Shown one piece after another: positions 1 through 8,302 of a stretch of DNA of 19,203 nt. Numbering within the stretch: position 1 is the first letter of the stretch; every line of letters starts with the position of its first letter. The notes under the pieces are model-generated. The model did not search any database. It was given only the letters and a program-made list of their open reading frames with translations, and was not told the DNA's origin. The translations under genes were made by a program, and so were the position numbers. The DNA comes from Chloroflexota bacterium (GTDB lineage: Bacteria; Chloroflexota; Anaerolineae; Anaerolineales; Villigracilaceae), in assembly GCA_016191985.1 (NCBI GenBank), contig JACPVB010000015.1, positions 1 through 19,203 of the forward strand, written 5' to 3'.

Positions 1-153
1 CAAACCCGCGGACGTGTCTTAACAGAAGCAGAGTACAAATCATGGTGCGAAGCGATTGATGTGGACGATGCGACGCGCGAGAAATTGAAAGCGTTATCGC
101 CTGAAAGTTATATCGGGCTTGCAATTGAATTAACGGATACGATTATCAAATAA
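1..153 (+). CDS. purB: C-terminal end of probable adenylosuccinate lyase (partial)
   Basis: Frame 1 is open from the window edge to a TAA at 151-153, giving 50 residues that end in a helical tail. The stretch LTEAEYKSW, then LKALSPESYIGLA near the stop, resembles the C-terminal domain of bacterial adenylosuccinate lyase. In that family a segment of the type 'L...LDP..Y.G.A' precedes a short final helix. The enzyme cleaves adenylosuccinate and SAICAR to release fumarate in purine synthesis. Only the last ~50 residues are visible and the catalytic signature lies outside the window, so the name rests on tail similarity alone. Another member of the fumarase/aspartase superfamily is possible. The gene converges on gltB with only 9 bp between the stop codons and no room for a dedicated hairpin terminator. 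Confidence 0.5.
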   Translation, partial: QTRGRVLTEAEYKSWCEAIDVDDATREKLKALSPESYIGLAIELTDTIIK

Positions 154-162
154 TTTTACAAA

Positions 163-3100
163 CTACTCTGTCGCAAACCTTTGCTCTTCCTGTTGACCCA
201 GGGGAACCACGCGCACAAAAGTATTCTTCCAATCGATCAGCAAACCCAGCGCCTTTTGCGATTCTTCCAATTGATGGTTATGCTTCAACTCATCTGCGTA
301 GGTTGTCAGCAACTCGCGCAGATTTTTTAAATCACCTTCGCCCACTTCCTGAATGACAACCTTTGCACCTTTCGCCAGCCTGCGTTGGATGGCGGCCTGA
401 TCAAAATTAAGATGGGGCTGCAAACGCAGGTAGAGCACGCCGCCGGTCATACCTGCGCACATCCACGGGCCGGGGTCGCCCAGCACCAGCACGCGGCCCG
501 CAGTCATGTATTCGCAAAGAAAGCCTTTGATATTTGAACGCGCGCCGATGAAACCAAGGCTGTCATTGAGTGGCCTGGTAATTTCGCCGCCGATGATGAC
601 ATCCGCGCCGGAGAGACGAATGCAGGCGCGTGAATCCGCGTTGCCTTGCACGATCACCACTCCGCCTGTGCCGCCATAGGCAAGGCTTTTTCCAACCGAA
701 CCATCGATTAATTTTCCGTCGTGGTTATAGCCTTTCATGATGACCACCCGCCCGCCGGAGATACCCTTGGCGACGCCATCCTGCGCGCCGCCTTCGACGA
801 GGATATGAACAGGGTCGGCGTTATATGCGCCCAGTCCATTGCCTGGCACAGAACTGCTTGTGAAATGCAATGAAGTCAATGGCACAGAATCGGTATCGAC
901 ATCCTGAATGGGCAGTCGCCACGTCTCACGGTTGCCGCCCAACCCGCCATGCCCCGGCGACCAGCTCCAATGATTGCGGAAGCGGGTCAACGCGCCGGTG
1001 AGATGCGTGCCGAGCGCGCGGTCGACAGGAGTCACTTTATCGTCTTCAAACAAAATCGCGTCCTGCCGATAGGTGGTGAAACTTTCCATCACCAGGTTGG
1101 AGATCACGGTGGTGAGATGGTTGCGCGGACGATGCAATGGGCCGCGGTCTATCGTGATGGCTTCGTGAATGGGCAATGAAACCGCGATGGGTTTTTTGGC
1201 GATCAAATATTCATCCGCTGGCACGAGCATTTCATTCAAGTCAATTTTTTGATGGTGGGAAATCTGCGTCAACAGATCGGAGCGCCCCACAATATCCTGT
1301 GAATTTTCAAAACCAAGCCGCGCAACGATCTCGCGGACTCCTTCTCCCAAACCAGCGAAGACGTTGACCAATGCCTGCGTGGCCTGTTCAAAATCTCGTG
1401 GGGCAAAATGTTTGAGTCCCAGCCCGCTCGCCTCTTCCTTCGTTTCGAGCTGGGTGGTGATTCCCGTATGGCATGTGCCACTCTGACAGTCTCTGCAGAT
1501 CGTGCATCCGATGGCAACCATGGGGAGCGTGGCGAAACCGATTCGATTCGCGCCGAGGCACATCAGCTTCACCGTGTCCGCCGCGGAGCGGACCCCGCCG
1601 TCTGCCCAGATCTCCACTTTCGCGCGCAGACCAGCTTCACTCAAGGCACGATGCGCTTCCACGATACCAATTTCAGCAGGCAGGCCCACATATCGCAATG
1701 AATGCTGGCGCGCCGCGCCTGTCCCGCCGTCGTAGCCGGTCAGGTAAATAATATCCGCATCGGCTTTTGCAATGCCGACGGCGATGATGCCGATGCCCGG
1801 CACCACGGGAACCTTGACGGCCACGCGCGCCTTGGGGTTGATGGTCTTGAGTTCTTCGATGAATTGAGCAAGGTCTTCGATGGAATAAATATCGTGGTTG
1901 TTGGAAGGCGAGATCAAGTCCACGCCTTTTTGGGCATGACGCGCCGCCGCAACCTTTTCCGTCACTTTGCGCGCCGGCAGGTGACCTCCTTCGCCGGGCT
2001 TCGCGCCCTGCCCAACTTTTATCTCCAGTAAATTGGTAGCGTTGATGGTTTCAGCCGTGATGCCAAAGCGGCCCGATGCAATTTGTACGCCGCGATTGAA
2101 GGGATATTTGCCAAGCAGGTCTGGGATCTCGCCGCCCTCGCCGTTGATAGACAACATGTTCAAACGGAAGGCCGCCTCGGCATAGGCGCGATACGCAACC
2201 TCGCCCTGCGAACCGAACGACATGGACGCAATCAGGAACGGCAAGTGGTGCGATGTGATATCGGTGCTCACGGTTTGCGGATCGATATCGGATGCCTGCT
2301 CAGGGTAACGAAAATCAAGAATATGACGGATGCTGACCGGGTTGGCTTTTGCGGTATTTTCGGTATGCGCTTCATACTCCCCCCAGCCTGATTCACCCTT
2401 TCCAAGTTTTCCCGCCGCCTTCCAAATTTTCGGATAAAAATGATTGACGCGTGAAAGCTCGCCGCGGCCGGGATTGTGCCATGTTTTTGCGCGCAATTCT
2501 GTATCCGCGTCGATGTCGCCCCATTGCAGGCCGCCCTGCGTTGAACCCGCATAATTGCTCGAACCAAGCGCAGACGCAACCTCCACGCCCAGGCCGATGC
2601 TTGCGAACAACCGTCCGTAGCCGCGCGCTTCATGGATGCCCATGGTGCTGGTACATTTTTCAATACCCGAACGAAGGGCTTTCAAAATATTTTTCAAACG
2701 CTCTGTTATTTCCTCTGCGGCATCCGTTTTTTCCCTGATTGCAGTTTCAAAGATCAAATAAGGCGAGATGGCGTCTGCACCCATGCCGATACACATCATC
2801 AGGTCATGCAGGTTGCGGATCGCGCCACTGCGCAGGATGACCGCCGACTGCCGGCGCAAATTTACAGAGCGAAGGGAAGCCATGAGGCCTAAATCTATTT
2901 TGCCGCTGTCGTTCAGCGGAATCGGTGTGGCTGAAGATGCGGAGGTTTCAAGCTCGATAAAATTTTTGCGAAGCGCAAAGTCCACCACCCCAACGGCAAG
3001 GAGCGGGTCGACCCAGCCATGTCCATCCTGAAAGGCCTGTGAGTCGTCCAGCAAGACTATCCGTGCCCCGTTGGTGACGGAATCGATGGCGGCATGGACA

Positions 3101-4980
3101 AGGCGCGTCAACGCCTGCGGGGTTGCTTCTCCGGGCAATGTTACAGCCTGCAAATGAGCGATTTGACACTCAGGGAATCGCGCGAGCAACTGGTCGAGCG
3201 TGGCACAACCTGATCCAGTTGCAATTTTCGTCATTGCATCTTTGTCGACAAGTTCGCTTTCGTATTCCAACAGGATTGGCGCATCCAGCGTAAAAGTAAT
3301 ATCTTCGCCCAACTCATTGGGCACAAGCGGCGGACGGGAACCGATGATCGTCTGGGTCGAGAAATGCTCCGCCTCACGCTCACGGTCGATGGCGGGGTTG
3401 GTCACAACCGCAACCGCTTCCTTGAAATAATCCGCGATGTTTTGGCGCTCGGTGGAAAGCGGAGCCAGCGGACCGTCGAAGCCAAGCGAGCTGATCGGGT
3501 CGCTTCCATTTTTTGCAAGTTCCTGAAGCCACTCGCGGTCTTCGCGACCCCAGCCAAAAGCGGCGAGGCGGTTATCCAAATTGGGCCGACCAGTTGAAGG
3601 GTCAGGAATGAAGCGTTGAGCGGACTCTTCAAAACGGCTCAATCTTTTATTCATCGTTTCAAGTGAACCAAACCTGCGCATGGTCAGGTTCAACATACGC
3701 TGCTGAATGGCCGGGTAATCGAAGACATCCACCACCCGCCCACGGTGAATACGGAGGCGCATCTTCTCTCCGGGAGAAAGCGGAATCGGGTCAACGCGCA
3801 TCGTGTCGAGATGATAGACGCCCTTCTCTGAAGAGAAAAAATATTCCTTTTCCGTGTCACCAAACCAGAGCGGGCGCAGACCGAGCGCATCCACACTGAA
3901 GACACATTCATCGCCATAACGCGAGATGATGCCCGCCGGACCTTGTGAATACGGGCCAAACGCCTGACGATAATATTTATAAATGGTCTGCAATTCGGGG
4001 GAAAGTTTTTCCACCTCGCTGAGGATGGGCGGAAAGGCCAGTTCCATGGCTTCGGTGAGCGAGAAATGATATTGATGGATGAGGGTTGCCAGCAGCCGAT
4101 CCAAATCCTGCGAGTCACTGCCACCGCGGGGAAGGTCAACGCCGAGCATTTCGGCCTGTTCACGCAGGCGGGCAATGGTGTTGATCTCGCCGTTGTGGCC
4201 CAGCAGGTTAAACGGCTGCACCCTTTCAAAACTTGTGGCGGTATTGGTGGAGTAGCGGGCGTGTCCGATGGTAATGGCGGTGGTGAAATCGGGGTTGCGA
4301 AGTTCGGGATAATATTGATACAGCGTTTCGATGGAGCCGCGCACTTTATAAACAACCACATAACTTGAAAGCGAAGCCACCGCCGCATTTGTTTTCTGCT
4401 CGATGTGCAGCGCAAGGTTGAACAGAGTCCGTTCCACGTGTTCGAGCGGACCGTTCACCATCCCCGCGATCTGCCAAAGATGAGGGACCTGCTGGCGCGC
4501 CATTTTTCCCAAAGCCTGAATGCGCGTGAGGAACGGGCGTTCGAGCAGCAGGTCAATACCCCTTTCCCTGAGCATGTGGATGATTTTGGATTTAATGCCC
4601 TCAATATCCGCTTCGGTGTTCGGGATCATCAAATGCCCGACAAAAAAACGACGATCCTCCGCCAGCCAGCCGGGCTTGCCTTCATGCTCAAGCGCCTGCG
4701 ACCACAACACACGGGGGATGTCGGTCATCACACCGCAGCCGTCGCCTTCGCCGTTCACTTCACCAGAGCGATGCCCCATGATGCTTAACGCGCCCAAAGC
4801 GCGTTTTAAATTTCCATGCGTCGCCTCCCCGTTTTTGCGGACGGATGCAACCAGCGCGCAGGCATCGCGTTCATCGAGCCAGGTTTTTGTAGCAGATGCC
4901 GTCAACCAGTTGAACGATCCTTTTTCGGATTCGTGCACAACCGGATCGTTGGAAGGCTGGGAGTGATGTGTAGCTTGCAT
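163..4980 (-). CDS. gltB: Glutamate synthase large (alpha) subunit, divergent type
   Basis: Transfers the amide nitrogen of glutamine to 2-oxoglutarate, giving two glutamates. The 1605 residues contain, in order: a class II glutaminase domain starting at Cys41 (DACALVASV) after a 40-residue segment presumably removed to free the Cys; a central domain (about 480-780, with a GMGADAISPYLIFETA segment); the FMN synthase barrel (about 850-1220, with GEGGHLPARKV, SPSNNHDIYSIEDLAQ and TGYDGGTGAA); and a C-terminal glycine-rich beta-helix (about 1290-1560). The Fe-S cysteines are C1159, C1165 and C1170, with the canonical x5/x4 spacing. An extra Cys1162 gives C-x2-C-x2-C-x4-C, and His replaces the usual Pro after the last Cys, so this is a divergent subfamily. 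The start is supported by a GAGGTGA ribosome site 3 nt upstream of the ATG. No small subunit (gltD) is adjacent. It is divergent from the lysine genes, whose aminotransfer step consumes glutamate. Confidence 0.95.
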   Translation of the reverse strand: MQATHHSQPSNDPVVHESEKGSFNWLTASATKTWLDERDACALVASVRKNGEATHGNLKRALGALSIMGHRSGEVNGEGDGCGVMTDIPRVLWSQALEHEGKPGWLAEDRRFFVGHLMIPNTEADIEGIKSKIIHMLRERGIDLLLERPFLTRIQALGKMARQQVPHLWQIAGMVNGPLEHVERTLFNLALHIEQKTNAAVASLSSYVVVYKVRGSIETLYQYYPELRNPDFTTAITIGHARYSTNTATSFERVQPFNLLGHNGEINTIARLREQAEMLGVDLPRGGSDSQDLDRLLATLIHQYHFSLTEAMELAFPPILSEVEKLSPELQTIYKYYRQAFGPYSQGPAGIISRYGDECVFSVDALGLRPLWFGDTEKEYFFSSEKGVYHLDTMRVDPIPLSPGEKMRLRIHRGRVVDVFDYPAIQQRMLNLTMRRFGSLETMNKRLSRFEESAQRFIPDPSTGRPNLDNRLAAFGWGREDREWLQELAKNGSDPISSLGFDGPLAPLSTERQNIADYFKEAVAVVTNPAIDREREAEHFSTQTIIGSRPPLVPNELGEDITFTLDAPILLEYESELVDKDAMTKIATGSGCATLDQLLARFPECQIAHLQAVTLPGEATPQALTRLVHAAIDSVTNGARIVLLDDSQAFQDGHGWVDPLLAVGVVDFALRKNFIELETSASSATPIPLNDSGKIDLGLMASLRSVNLRRQSAVILRSGAIRNLHDLMMCIGMGADAISPYLIFETAIREKTDAAEEITERLKNILKALRSGIEKCTSTMGIHEARGYGRLFASIGLGVEVASALGSSNYAGSTQGGLQWGDIDADTELRAKTWHNPGRGELSRVNHFYPKIWKAAGKLGKGESGWGEYEAHTENTAKANPVSIRHILDFRYPEQASDIDPQTVSTDITSHHLPFLIASMSFGSQGEVAYRAYAEAAFRLNMLSINGEGGEIPDLLGKYPFNRGVQIASGRFGITAETINATNLLEIKVGQGAKPGEGGHLPARKVTEKVAAARHAQKGVDLISPSNNHDIYSIEDLAQFIEELKTINPKARVAVKVPVVPGIGIIAVGIAKADADIIYLTGYDGGTGAARQHSLRYVGLPAEIGIVEAHRALSEAGLRAKVEIWADGGVRSAADTVKLMCLGANRIGFATLPMVAIGCTICRDCQSGTCHTGITTQLETKEEASGLGLKHFAPRDFEQATQALVNVFAGLGEGVREIVARLGFENSQDIVGRSDLLTQISHHQKIDLNEMLVPADEYLIAKKPIAVSLPIHEAITIDRGPLHRPRNHLTTVISNLVMESFTTYRQDAILFEDDKVTPVDRALGTHLTGALTRFRNHWSWSPGHGGLGGNRETWRLPIQDVDTDSVPLTSLHFTSSSVPGNGLGAYNADPVHILVEGGAQDGVAKGISGGRVVIMKGYNHDGKLIDGSVGKSLAYGGTGGVVIVQGNADSRACIRLSGADVIIGGEITRPLNDSLGFIGARSNIKGFLCEYMTAGRVLVLGDPGPWMCAGMTGGVLYLRLQPHLNFDQAAIQRRLAKGAKVVIQEVGEGDLKNLRELLTTYADELKHNHQLEESQKALGLLIDWKNTFVRVVPLGQQEEQRFATE

Positions 4981-5088
4981 AATTCACCTCGCACAAAATC
5001 AAGATCAACAAAGAAATTAATTGATTAATAATATGATTTACAGCCAAAATTACTACTACCTGTATGGGTACTCATTTTGAGGTGGCCT

Positions 5089-5106
5089 GTTATCCAAATG
5101 GGTAAC
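5089..5106. promoter_or_regulatory. 18-bp dyad, candidate operator
   Basis: GTTATCCA-AA-TGGGTAAC is a near-perfect inverted repeat (one T/G mismatch) ending 10 bp upstream of the -35 box at 5117. Its core ATGGGTA (5098-5104) recurs at 5064-5070, 34 bp upstream, where it sits in a weaker TACC...GGTA dyad. A paired site between divergent gltB and lysS would suit a regulator that senses nitrogen or amino acids. No regulator gene is in the window, so this is inference. Confidence 0.3.
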
Positions 5107-5116
5107 ATCAAAATCA

Positions 5117-5144
5117 TTGACATATTTTTCATCCGTAGTAGAAT
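5117..5144 (+). promoter_or_regulatory. Sigma70-type promoter of the lysine leader/operon
   Basis: A consensus -35 TTGACA (5117-5122) is separated by 16 bp from TAGAAT (5139-5144, five of six matches to TATAAT). It is the best promoter match seen in the window. It would start a transcript near 5151-5155, giving a leader of about 180 nt before the terminator at 5304-5335, then lysS. Confidence 0.6.
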
Positions 5145-5181
5145 ACCGCCCAATATGTTTAGAGATCGAGCAAGCATCCTG

Positions 5182-5280
5182 ATGGAAGCCAAAGCCAAGC
5201 GCAAGCCCACATCTGCAACTTCGGTTGTCGGATTTGGGCATGTTTTGGTTAAGCAGGAAACAGGCAAAGACTTGCCGTAG
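5182..5280 (+). CDS. Lys-rich leader peptide of the lysine operon (predicted)
   Basis: A 32-codon ORF begins MEAKAKRK and ends at TAG 5278-5280, 23 nt before the terminator stem. Lys codons are at positions 4, 6, 8, 24 and 29, with three clustered at 5191-5205. An in-frame upstream ATG at 5155 would give 41 residues and an almost leaderless mRNA, because transcription should begin about there. The 5182 start has only a weak purine-rich stretch upstream. I recognise no protein family. The proposal is that its translation senses charged lysyl-tRNA, because the antiterminator arm (5242-5257) lies inside the ORF downstream of the Lys cluster. Leader-peptide attenuation of a lysine cluster has been reported in Thermus thermophilus. 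Existence of the peptide is inferred from position and composition only. Confidence 0.45.
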   Translation: MEAKAKRKPTSATSVVGFGHVLVKQETGKDLP

Positions 5281-5308
5281 TTCTTTATATCTACCTGCAT
5301 ACCAAAAC
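5242..5308 (+). promoter_or_regulatory. Antiterminator hairpin of the lysine attenuator
   Basis: GTTTTGGT (5242-5249) is perfectly complementary to ACCAAAAC (5301-5308). GCAGG (5253-5257) is perfectly complementary to CCTGC (5294-5298). This makes a 13-bp two-part stem with a small internal loop. The 3' arm takes 5304-5308 from the left arm of the terminator, so the two structures exclude each other. A small GGCAA/TTGCC hairpin (5263-5276) lies in the loop. Confidence 0.5.
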
Positions 5309-5335
5309 GCTCTCCGATACCGGAGGGCGTTTTTT
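5304..5335 (+). terminator. Intrinsic terminator upstream of lysS (attenuator)
   Basis: AAAACGCTCTCCG (5304-5316) pairs with 5321-5333 through 13 bp with one G-T wobble, closing a 4-nt ATAC loop and running into six T residues (5330-5335). It lies between the promoter at 5117-5144 and the lysS start at 5385, with no other intervening gene, so it should act on the lysine operon transcript itself. Confidence 0.8.
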
Positions 5336-5384
5336 GTTGTGGCGCAAGATGGCATCTTGCGTTACGAAATGGCAAAGGAATCTT

Positions 5385-6767
5385 ATGATCGAAATTTTAG
5401 ATACAACCCTGCGCGAAGGCGAGCAAACGCCGTATGTCAACTTCACTGTGGATGAAAAAGTGGAGATCGCAAAAATGCTGGATGGCATCGGCGTGGACAT
5501 GATCGAAGCGGGCGATCCGTCTGTTTCGCCGAATGTTGCCAAAGCGATAGAACGCATCGCCTCTCTCGGACTTCGAGCTGAGGTGGTGGCCCATAGCATT
5601 GCTTCACGCCCAGGCATTGACCGGGCCAAAGCCTGCGGCGCGGACCGCGTGGCGATCTTTTACGCCACCTCAAAAATTCATTTGGATTCAAAACTGCATA
5701 AAACAGAAAAACAGGCGATTGCCATTATTCAAGAACACGTGGAGTACGCCCACAGCCTCGGGTTGAAAGTCCGCTATACGCCCGAAGACGCCACGCGGAC
5801 CGATTTTGAATACCTGGTGGAAGTCTGCAACGCCGCCATCAAAGCGGGCGCGGACCGCATCAGTTTTGCCGATACGCTGGGGATCATGCAGCCACACCTT
5901 ATGTTCGAGCGAGTCGGTGCCTTGCGAAAACATTTGCTGCCCTGCAAGATCGACCTGCACTGCCACAACGACTATGGACTGGCGCTGGCAAACGCCATGG
6001 CGGGCATTCGCGCAGGCGCGGACTGCATCCATACCACGGTCAATGGCTTGGGCGAGCGGACAGGCATCCCCGATTTGGCGGAGACCGTGGTCGCATTCCA
6101 CAACCTCGAAGGGAAGCAGAGATTCAACGTCCAGTCATTAATGGATATCTCCAGTTATCTTGAAAAAGTCTCTGGTTTTTTTCTCGCGCCAAACAAACCG
6201 CTGACCGGTCAAAACGCCTTCAGCCACAAAAGCGGAGTCCACACCAATGGGGTTCTCAAAGACCCACGCACCTACGAACCGTTCGACCCGTCCATTTTGG
6301 GGCGGGAGCGGAAGATCGTGATCGATAAATACACAGGCAGGAGCGCCGTTGCTTCACGGCTGGACGAATACGGCATCGAAGTCAGCGCAGCGGAGTTGGA
6401 GGTGATCGTCTCGCGCATCAAAAACATCGGCGATGAGCGCAAACAACTCTTCGACGCGGATATTCTCGAGATCGCCGAACAGGTAACGGGGAGAGAGATC
6501 GATGTCATCCCGCATGACATCAGCGCCATGTTGATGGTGGAGGTTGAGTCACACGTGTATACATCGGCGGTTGTGCGTCGTATGCGCGGGTTTACAAATG
6601 TCGCCAATGTCTACGAAATCACAGGGGACTATGACATCAGCGCGTTCGTGAACGTGGAAAATGTGATGGCGCTGAATAATTTGATCGAGGAAATTCGCAC
6701 CGTGCAGGGAGTCAAACGCACCGAGACGCGCATGGTGTTGAAGAAATATAACGGAAATGGAAAATGA
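5385..6767 (+). CDS. lysS: Homocitrate synthase with C-terminal RAM domain
   Basis: Condenses acetyl-CoA with 2-oxoglutarate to homocitrate, the first committed step of alpha-aminoadipate lysine synthesis. The start chosen is the ATG at 5385, which follows AAAGGA and begins the conserved MIEILDTTLREGEQTP; a longer in-frame start at 5334 falls inside the terminator. The 460-residue protein has a DRE-TIM barrel with catalytic Arg near 10, the HCHNDYGLA metal site near 192-200, and the FSHKSGVHTNG segment near 280-290. From about residue 383 to 455 a segment LMVEVESHVYTSAVVRRM...VQGVKRTETRMVL matches the Lrp/AsnC ligand-binding (RAM) fold. Thermus homocitrate synthase is shorter and lacks it, whereas archaeal LysS has it and uses it in lysine feedback. 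Isopropylmalate or citramalate synthase is less likely given the neighbours and this tail. Confidence 0.9.
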   Translation: MIEILDTTLREGEQTPYVNFTVDEKVEIAKMLDGIGVDMIEAGDPSVSPNVAKAIERIASLGLRAEVVAHSIASRPGIDRAKACGADRVAIFYATSKIHLDSKLHKTEKQAIAIIQEHVEYAHSLGLKVRYTPEDATRTDFEYLVEVCNAAIKAGADRISFADTLGIMQPHLMFERVGALRKHLLPCKIDLHCHNDYGLALANAMAGIRAGADCIHTTVNGLGERTGIPDLAETVVAFHNLEGKQRFNVQSLMDISSYLEKVSGFFLAPNKPLTGQNAFSHKSGVHTNGVLKDPRTYEPFDPSILGRERKIVIDKYTGRSAVASRLDEYGIEVSAAELEVIVSRIKNIGDERKQLFDADILEIAEQVTGREIDVIPHDISAMLMVEVESHVYTSAVVRRMRGFTNVANVYEITGDYDISAFVNVENVMALNNLIEEIRTVQGVKRTETRMVLKKYNGNGK

Positions 6768-6773
6768 CCCCCG

Positions 6774-6912
6774 TTGGTCGAGTAGTCCCGCGTGATCGTC
6801 GCGAGACGTATCGAGACCAACAGTATTCAAACATATTTTTATAACAAGAGTTGCTTTACAGCATGGTGGTCTCGATACGAGCGAGAAAAACGCTCGCTCT
6901 ACTCGACCACCA
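6774..6912. repeat. MITE/BIME-like palindromic element, copy 1
   Basis: The left arm TTGGTCGAGTAG...TATCGAGACCAA (6774-6820) and the right arm TGGTGGTCTCGATAC...CTACTCGACCACCA (6864-6912) are inverted relative to each other and separated by 43 nt. Each arm has its own inner hairpin; in the right arm GAGCGAG pairs with CTCGCTC. The 43-nt spacer matches that of copy 2 when reverse-complemented (shared ATGTTTGAA), so this copy lies in the opposite orientation. It fills most of the 170-nt gap between lysS and lysT and ends 25 nt before the lysT start. Confidence 0.85.
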
Positions 6913-6937
6913 GATTTATAAAATAAAAGGAGATTTT

Positions 6938-8200
6938 ATGGGCACATTGATCGAAGAAATTTTTTCCCGCAAGGCGGGCAGACCCGTTCAGGCAGGTGAA
7001 ATCCTGCTGCTGGATGTGGACTACATCATGAGTCACGACAACACCACGCCGCTGGCGATCAAGGCGTTTCGCGAGATTGGCAAGCCAATTCTGGATAAGA
7101 ACCGCATCGTACTACACCTTGACCATGCCTACCCAGCCCCGAATGTTTTGGCGGCTGAGAATCACAAGAAGATCATCGAGTTCGTTGGGGAGCAGGAGCT
7201 TGCGCATTTCTTCAAGCAAGGCGTCTGCCACCAGGTGATGATCGAAGAGGGATTTATCACGCCCGGTGCCATCGTCATCGGCGCGGACTCACATTCGAAT
7301 ACCTACGGTGCGTTAGGAGCGTTTGGCGCCGGGCTTGGCTCAACAGAAATTGGCGTAGCGTGGGTAACGGGCAAATGCTGGTTCAAAGTCCCTGAGACGA
7401 TTCGCATCAAGTTGACGGGCAAAACGCAATACGGAGTCTACGCCAAAGATGTGATGCTTTACATCGCAGGAATGATGGGCATGGATGGCGGCACATACCG
7501 CTCCGTGGAATTTGGCGGCGAATATATCGAACGCCTGCCAATGCACGAACGAATCGTTTTCCCGAACATGTCCACCGAAATAGGCGCCAAGTGCGGGCTA
7601 ATCGCAGCGGACGAGGTGACGATCAACTTCCTCGAAACGGCCACCCCGGCCAAGGGTCCGTTTGAAGCGTTCGGTCCTGTGAATCCACGTTATGAACGAG
7701 TCGTCGAGATCGATGTTTCAACCATCACGCCGCAAATCGCATGTCATCCCGATGTGGATAACGTCAAACCATTGGAACAGGTTGAAGGGTTGAGTGTGCA
7801 GGAAGTTTATATCGGCACGTGCACGAATGCACGTTACGAGGATATCGAGATCGTGGCGAACATGCTCAAGGGCAAAAAAGTGAATCCACTGACGCGCGTG
7901 ATCGTAACGCCTGCGAGCGCGCAAATTTACAAAAAGGCGATGAACAATGGCTTGATCGAAATTTTGATGGATGCAGGCTGCACCGTGACCGGCACCGGCT
8001 GCGGCGCATGCATCGGGCGGCATGGCGGAATCCTTGCAGCAGGCGAACGCGCGTTGACCACGATGAATCGCAACTTCATCGGGCGCATGGGCAGCCCACT
8101 TTCGGAAGTGTATCTGGCCTCCCCTGCAACCGCCGCCGCCACCGCACTGACGGGTCGCATCACGGATCCGCGCGGGCTGTTGGAAATTACAAACAAGTAG
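6938..8200 (+). CDS. lysT: Homoaconitase large subunit
   Basis: With LysU it isomerises homocitrate to homoisocitrate via homoaconitate; a [4Fe-4S] cluster binds substrate. The start is the ATG at 6938 after AAAGGAG. A longer in-frame start at 6851 lies inside the repeat element and would add 29 unrelated residues. At 420 residues it is the usual length of the separate large subunit of prokaryotic isopropylmalate dehydratase/homoaconitase. Visible motifs are IGADSHSNTYGALGAF (about 114-129), IGTCTNARYED with cluster Cys295, and GCGACIGRHGG with Cys355 and Cys358. The LeuC and HacA families cannot be separated safely by these motifs; position between homocitrate synthase and lysU/hicd/lysX decides the call. 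Confidence 0.88.
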   Translation: MGTLIEEIFSRKAGRPVQAGEILLLDVDYIMSHDNTTPLAIKAFREIGKPILDKNRIVLHLDHAYPAPNVLAAENHKKIIEFVGEQELAHFFKQGVCHQVMIEEGFITPGAIVIGADSHSNTYGALGAFGAGLGSTEIGVAWVTGKCWFKVPETIRIKLTGKTQYGVYAKDVMLYIAGMMGMDGGTYRSVEFGGEYIERLPMHERIVFPNMSTEIGAKCGLIAADEVTINFLETATPAKGPFEAFGPVNPRYERVVEIDVSTITPQIACHPDVDNVKPLEQVEGLSVQEVYIGTCTNARYEDIEIVANMLKGKKVNPLTRVIVTPASAQIYKKAMNNGLIEILMDAGCTVTGTGCGACIGRHGGILAAGERALTTMNRNFIGRMGSPLSEVYLASPATAAATALTGRITDPRGLLEITNK

Positions 8201-8270
8201 ACAAGTACACAAGGAAACATGGAACACGCAGTACGCAACACGTGTCTACCTGTTTACCTGTATACCTGTG
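8190..8270. repeat. 8-nt unit array across the lysT stop and lysT-lysU gap
   Basis: Octamers run in register: CAAACAAG (8190), TAGACAAG (8198), TACACAAG (8206), GAAACATG (8214), GAACACGC (8222). After a transition come three copies of TACCTGTN (8247-8270). The first units encode the last LysT residues and its TAG stop (8198-8200). GTAGACA (8197-8203) and TGTCTAC also make the block weakly palindromic. The array ends 17 nt before the lysU ribosome site. Confidence 0.65.
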
Positions 8271-8302
8271 TCCCTACTCACTCAACAAGGAGATAACCTA
8301 CC

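Noticed and set aside
3690..4415. 241-residue minus-strand ORF within the gltB region
   Set aside because: It is another frame of gltB; its composition (Pro/Arg/Trp/Ser-rich, no motif) is typical of a shadow frame, while gltB itself has clear domains.
5151..5335. Lysine riboswitch (L box) in the lysS leader
   Set aside because: The leader lacks the conserved L-box junction sequences I would expect and is well explained by a leader ORF with competing stems.
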